DNA of 21,171 nucleotides, taken from an uncultured Collinsella sp. (lineage in GTDB: Bacteria; Actinomycetota; Coriobacteriia; Coriobacteriales; Coriobacteriaceae). Shown in pieces: positions 17,445 through 21,171 of this stretch. The stretch spans positions 1 to 21,171 of the forward strand of contig CABUXM010000034.1 in NCBI GenBank assembly GCA_902495545.1, in the 5' to 3' direction. Below the pieces are notes generated by a model. That model ran no database searches, was not told the origin of the DNA, and was given only the letters and a program-made list of their open reading frames with translations. How positions within the stretch are numbered: position 1 is the first letter of the stretch; the number at the start of each line of letters is the position of its first letter. The position numbers and the translations under genes were made by a program.

Positions 17445-17528
17445 CGGGCAACCCGCAAGAAGCACCGACTCGACAGAAACTGGCGCAAAGGAAACCTGCC
17501 CCCTTGCACCAATGCACTAGGATAAAAT

Positions 17529-17559
17529 TGATCCGTTTTCCTCCGTCCCCAACGGATCA
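17529..17559 (-). terminator. Hairpin upstream of tgt, possible terminator of the SDR transcript
   Basis: TGATCCGTT (17529-17537) and AACGGATCA (17551-17559) pair perfectly at 9 positions. On the minus strand ATTTTATCC follows, a weak U-tract. The rest of 17402-17528 shows only the tgt promoter. Confidence 0.35.
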
Positions 17560-17580
17560 TTTCCAATCTGCTGGCACTCA

Positions 17581-17643
17581 GGGACTGTCCCCAGGTGTCG
17601 GCAAGAGTGTCCCTTTCGACTAGTCATTTAAGAACGTCCCCAA
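17581..17643. repeat. GTCCCC-type dispersed repeat, copy A
   Basis: The segment contains GGACTGTCCCCAGGTG and later GACTAGTCATTTAAGAACG (17618-17636), which recur in the same order at 20857-20958. Its GTCCCC words also appear in the terminator at 807-834. It resembles REP-type intergenic repeats; no associated transposase is in the window. Confidence 0.6.
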
Positions 17644-17675
17644 CAACTATATCTGGAATCATCTCCAACAGCCGA

Positions 17676-17849
17676 GGCAACGCCGATGTTCTAGCAACGT
17701 CAGCGAGCGGTCGCCAGAGCGAACAAATTGGCATGAAAAGAGGGCGGCATAGACCTTCTGGTCATGCCGCCCTCTTTGAATGACAAGTTGTCGCCCTGGT
17801 GACCGCGCAGCGTCGGCCCGTTACGGCGTTTGGTAAAACGCCGTAACTC
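17676..17849. repeat. Multi-hairpin structured element, copy A
   Basis: From the 5' end it has a conserved GCAACGCCGATGTT block, an outer stem (17707-17722 with 17791-17806, 14 of 16 matches), an inner hairpin (17737-17750 with 17764-17777, perfect, capped by GACC-TTCT-GGTC), and a 3' hairpin (17820-17831 with 17836-17847, perfect 12 bp). On the minus strand it begins 2 bases after the SDR stop codon, so it is that gene's 3' untranslated region. The inner hairpin has short T-runs on both sides and could terminate in either direction. Confidence 0.75.
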
Positions 17850-18650
17850 CTACGGCCGCTGGCCCATGCCACCCTCGAGGGTGACGGTCTCGCCGTTCAT
17901 ATACTTAAAGTCGGGACCGCAGAGCTGAACGACCACGCGTCCGATTTCCTTCTCGACGTCGCCGTAGTGACCAGCCGGCGGCATGTGGACGTTGGCCTTA
18001 AACGCCTCGGGATAGGCATCCCGGAAGTTCTCGAGCGCAGCGGTCCAAGCAAGCGGGCACACGATGTTGACGTTGATGCCGTCCTTGCCCCACTCGTTGG
18101 CGGCAACGCGAGTCAGGCCGCGGATACCCTCCTTGGCGGCAGCATAGCTGCACTGGCCATAGTTGCCAAACAGGCCGGCGCCCGAAGCGAAGTTGACCAC
18201 AGAGCCCTTGGTCTCCTTCAGGTGCGGGTAGGCCTTCTGCATGTACAGATAGGTAGCATACAGACCGGAGTAAATGGCCAGGTTAAACTGATCCATGGTG
18301 TGATCGGCAATGGTCACGCCCGAGGCGCTGGCCTGAGCATTGTTGACGACGGCGTCGATGCGGCCGAACTCCCCAATGGCCTTGTCGATGACGTTCTGGA
18401 CGACGGCCTCGTTGTCCTGACCAGCCGAGACATCGGCCTGAACAGGCAGAACCTTGACACCGTACTCGGCCTCGAGGGACTCCTTGGCGGCCTCGAGCTT
18501 GGCGACGTTGCGGCCGGTGATAACGAGGTTCGCGCCCTCCTTGGCAAAAGCGATATCGATGCCGTAACCGATGGAGCCAGCGGAGCCGTCCTTAAGCGTG
18601 GCCTTGCCGCCGCCGGTGACGATCACGGTCTTACCAGTGAAAAGTCCCAT
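17850..18650 (-). CDS. SDR-family oxidoreductase, probable 12-alpha-hydroxysteroid dehydrogenase
   Basis: This 266-residue short-chain dehydrogenase has the cofactor motif TGGGKA...GSIGYG (12-30), NNAQ (103-106) and catalytic S156, Y169 and K173 (YAAAK). The segments NNAQAS, YSGLYAT, FASGAGLFGN and the C-terminus YMNGETVTLEGGMGQRP closely resemble, from memory, clostridial and Eggerthella 12-alpha-hydroxysteroid dehydrogenases, which oxidise the 12-hydroxyl of bile acids. The glycine-rich loop carries about 7 extra residues (TLKDGSA region) relative to those enzymes. ATG at 18650 follows GAAAGGA; an upstream TTG is unlikely. It has its own transcription unit, divergent from the coiled-coil gene. 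Steroid specificity is inferred, not seen. Confidence 0.72.
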   Translation of the reverse strand: MGLFTGKTVIVTGGGKATLKDGSAGSIGYGIDIAFAKEGANLVITGRNVAKLEAAKESLEAEYGVKVLPVQADVSAGQDNEAVVQNVIDKAIGEFGRIDAVVNNAQASASGVTIADHTMDQFNLAIYSGLYATYLYMQKAYPHLKETKGSVVNFASGAGLFGNYGQCSYAAAKEGIRGLTRVAANEWGKDGINVNIVCPLAWTAALENFRDAYPEAFKANVHMPPAGHYGDVEKEIGRVVVQLCGPDFKYMNGETVTLEGGMGQRP

Positions 18651-18944
18651 ACAAAGTCCTTTCAAATCGCGACGGGCACGCCCGCCGACTGCGCGTATCC
18701 AACTTCACGCGCCAAAAGCTGAGATGCAACTTTAGCGTGTTCAAGCGAAAATAAAAGACCGCGGTAGGCGAACGGCACCACGTAGTTCGGCGAAGGGATT
18801 GTCAAGTACAAACTGGATAAAACGGCCGAGTTATTGTTATCGGATCGAGCCATCGAACACGTTTTGAAACTTTGCTGCGGCGCGCGGGAAGTCGGCGCGA
18901 GACTTTATCATAGGGTGACAAACAACGATGAGGAGCACATACCT

Positions 18945-20708
18945 ATGACAGACGAGCTGGACCCCCAGACTCAACAGCATATTGATGATCCCGCAGACGT
19001 CACCGCAGATACTGACGCTGTGACCTGCGATGGTACCGACGTCGATGACCCCATCTTGGACGAAAGCGCTGCGGCAGAAACCCCTGCCGCAGAAAACGCT
19101 GACGAGCGAAACGACGATGCGCCCGCTCAGGACGACGCTCCTGTACAGGATGCCGCTCAGCAAGCAGCGGGCCCCATCGAGGTATCTTCGGAAGAAGAGC
19201 TCGATGCCGTCATGGACTCCATGATGGATGCCGTCAAAGCGATGAAAGACGCCGTGGCCGATGCCGATATTGATGCCGAGGAAGAGGAGGCTGCCGAGGC
19301 GGCCTCGACCTTTGTACCCGGCGAGACTCCGGTTGCCGACCAGGGCAGCACCATGCCCTCGTTTCTGCAGCTCGAGCATCCCACGATTGGCGCCGATGCG
19401 GTCGACCCGCACGCAGCAGGCTTTTCTGTGGTCGAGGGCGGCACCGGCAATATCGCCGTGCCGCAGGCTGCCGATGCGGATGCTGCTGACACCGCTCGCC
19501 CGACCGCCTCGCACTCCCCTGCCGCGAACCGCGATCTGGGGACCGCTGTCTCGAACACCGCGAACGCCGTGGGCACCTTTATTGCCCAGGGCGCCTCGGC
19601 CATGCGCGAGATGAACGCCGCGAAAAAGGCACTTGCCGATGCCCGCGCCCACCTGGCCGAACTTGAGCAGCGCATCGCCGATCAAGGCGAGGAACTCGAG
19701 ACGCGCCAGGATATCGCAGGCCGCTACGACCAGATCGTCGCCGACCAGCGCCAGGCGATTGTCACGGCCCAAAAGACTGCAGCGGCCGCCGAGATTGACC
19801 GTGATGCCCACGCCGCCAAAGCGACAGAGCTCAAGGGTCAGTTCGAACAAATGAAGACAGAGGATGACGCGACTGAGCTCCGCCTGAAGGCCGCGCTCGA
19901 CGCCGTGGAGGCCCGCGAGGCGAGCTCTCGCGAGACCGGCAACCGCCTCGTTCGACGTCTTGAGGATTCCAAGCGCATCCGCGACAAGGTGAAGGCCGAG
20001 CGAGACGCCGGCATTGCGGCCGCACAACAAACCGTCGACGCCACGCACGCCCAGCTCGAGACGCTGCGTCATGAGTATGCCGAGCTGCAACGCAATCCCT
20101 CGGCAAATCCCGCCAACTATACGGTGCGCACCAGCGAGCTCTCGATGCAGATTTCCGACACGGCAGATGCCCTGCGTAAAGCCGAAGAAGATGTCCCGCG
20201 CATCACCGCCGACCTTGAGCACTCGCTTGCCGCAGCCGACCAGGCCGTCGAGCAGGCGCAAGCCCCTATCGCCGACGCAAAACGCGCGCACCAAGCCGTG
20301 ACGACCGAAGCCGATGCCGCGCGCGACGAGCTGCAGACGGCGAAGACTGCCGCCTCGACTCGTCAGCGCGAACTGCGCGAGAAGATCACTGCCGAGGACA
20401 AGGCACGCCGCGACCAGGAGCAGACCATCGCCAACGCCCAAGCAGATGCCGCACATGCGCAGTCGATCATCGAACAGGCGACCGAGGTACATGACCATCC
20501 AGAGATCACTGAGTCGCTTGCAGGATCCTTGGCCCGAGACAAAGCCGAACACGCCGAGACCGAGCGAGAAGTCGCCCAGCTCGAGGCCACCGAGGACGCG
20601 GTGCGCGAGCGTACCCGCGACTCACGCATCAAATTCACCGGCGCCATCGTCTGCATTGTCGCCGTGATTCTGGTAATCATCCTGATCTGGCTGTTCGCGA
20701 GCAAGTAA
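18945..20708 (+). CDS. Acidic coiled-coil protein with C-terminal membrane anchor, function unknown
   Basis: This 587-residue protein has no recognised family. Residues 1-190 are very acidic, rich in Asp, Glu, Ala and Pro, and probably disordered. Residues about 205-555 are almost continuous heptad-like coiled coil rich in Ala, Glu, Arg and Gln. A single hydrophobic segment (about 565-583) ends in FASK, and Arg/Lys residues precede it. With no signal peptide this predicts a tail-anchored protein with its bulk in the cytoplasm. ATG at 18945 is chosen because AGGAG precedes it; the frame is open upstream without a start signal. The 294-base divergent gap to the SDR gene holds no clear promoter (a TATCAT lies near 18906). 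Confidence 0.85.
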   Translation: MTDELDPQTQQHIDDPADVTADTDAVTCDGTDVDDPILDESAAAETPAAENADERNDDAPAQDDAPVQDAAQQAAGPIEVSSEEELDAVMDSMMDAVKAMKDAVADADIDAEEEEAAEAASTFVPGETPVADQGSTMPSFLQLEHPTIGADAVDPHAAGFSVVEGGTGNIAVPQAADADAADTARPTASHSPAANRDLGTAVSNTANAVGTFIAQGASAMREMNAAKKALADARAHLAELEQRIADQGEELETRQDIAGRYDQIVADQRQAIVTAQKTAAAAEIDRDAHAAKATELKGQFEQMKTEDDATELRLKAALDAVEAREASSRETGNRLVRRLEDSKRIRDKVKAERDAGIAAAQQTVDATHAQLETLRHEYAELQRNPSANPANYTVRTSELSMQISDTADALRKAEEDVPRITADLEHSLAAADQAVEQAQAPIADAKRAHQAVTTEADAARDELQTAKTAASTRQRELREKITAEDKARRDQEQTIANAQADAAHAQSIIEQATEVHDHPEITESLAGSLARDKAEHAETEREVAQLEATEDAVRERTRDSRIKFTGAIVCIVAVILVIILIWLFASK

Positions 20709-20736
20709 ACCAGCTGCCAAAAAAACGCCTCAACTC

Positions 20737-20802
20737 AGTTGCGGTGAGAAAGTTTCTGTTTAGCCCCAAAAAGGCCAATTCAAGAACTATCTCACCGCAA
20801 CT
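20737..20802. repeat. Dispersed 3'-end palindrome, copy 4
   Basis: Its ends AGTTGCGGTGAGA and the complementary TCTCACCGCAACT are paired, and both arms differ from the other copies in step (GAGA/TCTC). It starts 28 bases after the coiled-coil gene stop. The remainder of 20709-21171 contains only repeats and no gene. Confidence 0.82.
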
Positions 20803-20856
20803 TATTTAGATCGACGCAAGGCAACCTATCCCTCTTGTACCGATCTCTTGACATAA

Positions 20857-20987
20857 GGACTGTCCCCAGGTGCCGGCACAAAAGGAACGTCCCCAAGTGC
20901 CAAGTGCCAAGTGCCGTAAGAGTGTCCCCTTTGACTAGTCATTTAAGAACGTCCCCAATGACTACCCAATGACTACCCAATGACTAC
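20857..20987. repeat. GTCCCC-type dispersed repeat, copy B, with short tandem repeats
   Basis: It shares GGACTGTCCCCAGGTG and GACTAGTCATTTAAGAACG with copy A but is expanded. AAGTGCC is repeated three times in tandem (20895-20915) and AATGACTACCC nearly three times (20957-20987). The tandem runs suggest replication slippage. Confidence 0.65.
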
Positions 20988-21000
20988 AGCGACAACCACG

Positions 21001-21170
21001 GCAACGCCGATGTTTTGGCAACGACAGCGAGCGGGTCGCATTTGAGGCAAGGTGACGTGAAACGAAAGGGCGCTGACCTTCTGGTCGCGCCCTTGAAGTT
21101 GAACGTCAGATTGTCCAAATGCGGCCCGCGCAGCGTCGAGCCGTTACGCGGTTCGTAGAACCGCGTAACT
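21001..21170. repeat. Multi-hairpin structured element, copy B
   Basis: It has the same layout as copy A: GCAACGCCGATGTT block, outer stem (21031-21044 with 21116-21129, 13 of 14 plus a wobble), a TGACGT/ACGTCA stem (21053-21058 with 21103-21108), inner hairpin (21066-21073 with 21087-21094, capped by GACC-TTCT-GGTC) and 3' hairpin (21143-21154 with 21158-21169). Paired bases differ from copy A in step. CTA at the window edge could be the stop of a minus-strand gene outside, as in copy A. Confidence 0.72.
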
Positions 21171-21171
21171 A

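Noticed and set aside
18662..18853. Possible 63-codon leader gene upstream of the SDR gene
   Set aside because: It has no ribosome site and no recognisable similarity; its end overlapping the SDR ribosome site is suggestive but not enough.
18837..20552. Minus-strand open frame of 571 codons opposite the coiled-coil gene
   Set aside because: The plus-strand frame has a good ribosome site, a plausible domain layout and a membrane anchor; the opposite frame is Gly/Leu/Arg-rich without motifs.

Overview
The window looks like a high-GC Actinobacteriota chromosome, most likely Coriobacteriia and probably Collinsella or a close relative. This is inferred from GC-rich codon use, GTCCCC-type dispersed repeats, and a bile-acid-type SDR next to tgt and LOG genes. 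No rRNA or tRNA gene is visible, so genus is a best guess.

Positions 1-10775 are ordinary core chromosome. They hold a small DtxR/MntR-type metal regulator with repeated operator-like sequence upstream. An ABC-F ATPase (Uup-like) and a Cof-type HAD phosphatase follow as an operon. The high-affinity phosphate operon pstS-pstC-pstA-pstB is transcribed on the minus strand and ends in a strong terminator with no phoU. Next are an M20 dipeptidase with an upstream HAD phosphatase, and a divergent degV gene.

Positions 10776-15419 look like an accessory insertion. It is bracketed by a 130-bp duplication of the 3' end of a LOG-family gene: a remnant at 10944-11073, still followed by a strong hairpin that was probably the gene's original terminator, and the intact gene end at 15290-15419. 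Inside are a short inverted-repeat element, a 1003-aa protein fusing an archaeo-eukaryotic primase (AEP), a DEAH-type helicase and a PLD-like domain, and a DinJ-YafQ toxin-antitoxin pair with a palindromic operator. The coding sequence here is visibly less GC-rich than its neighbours. No integrase or transposase is present.

Positions 15290-21171 return to core genes. They hold LOG, tgt, a short-chain dehydrogenase closely resembling 12-alpha-hydroxysteroid dehydrogenases, and a divergent 587-aa acidic, coiled-coil, tail-anchored protein of unknown function.

Two dispersed elements stand out. One is a 66-69-bp palindrome with conserved ends, present four times, each time at the 3' end of a gene. 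The other is a ~170-bp multi-hairpin element, present twice (17676-17849 and 21001-21170), whose stems differ in sequence but keep pairing. The second is the best candidate here for an undescribed structured RNA or DNA element.
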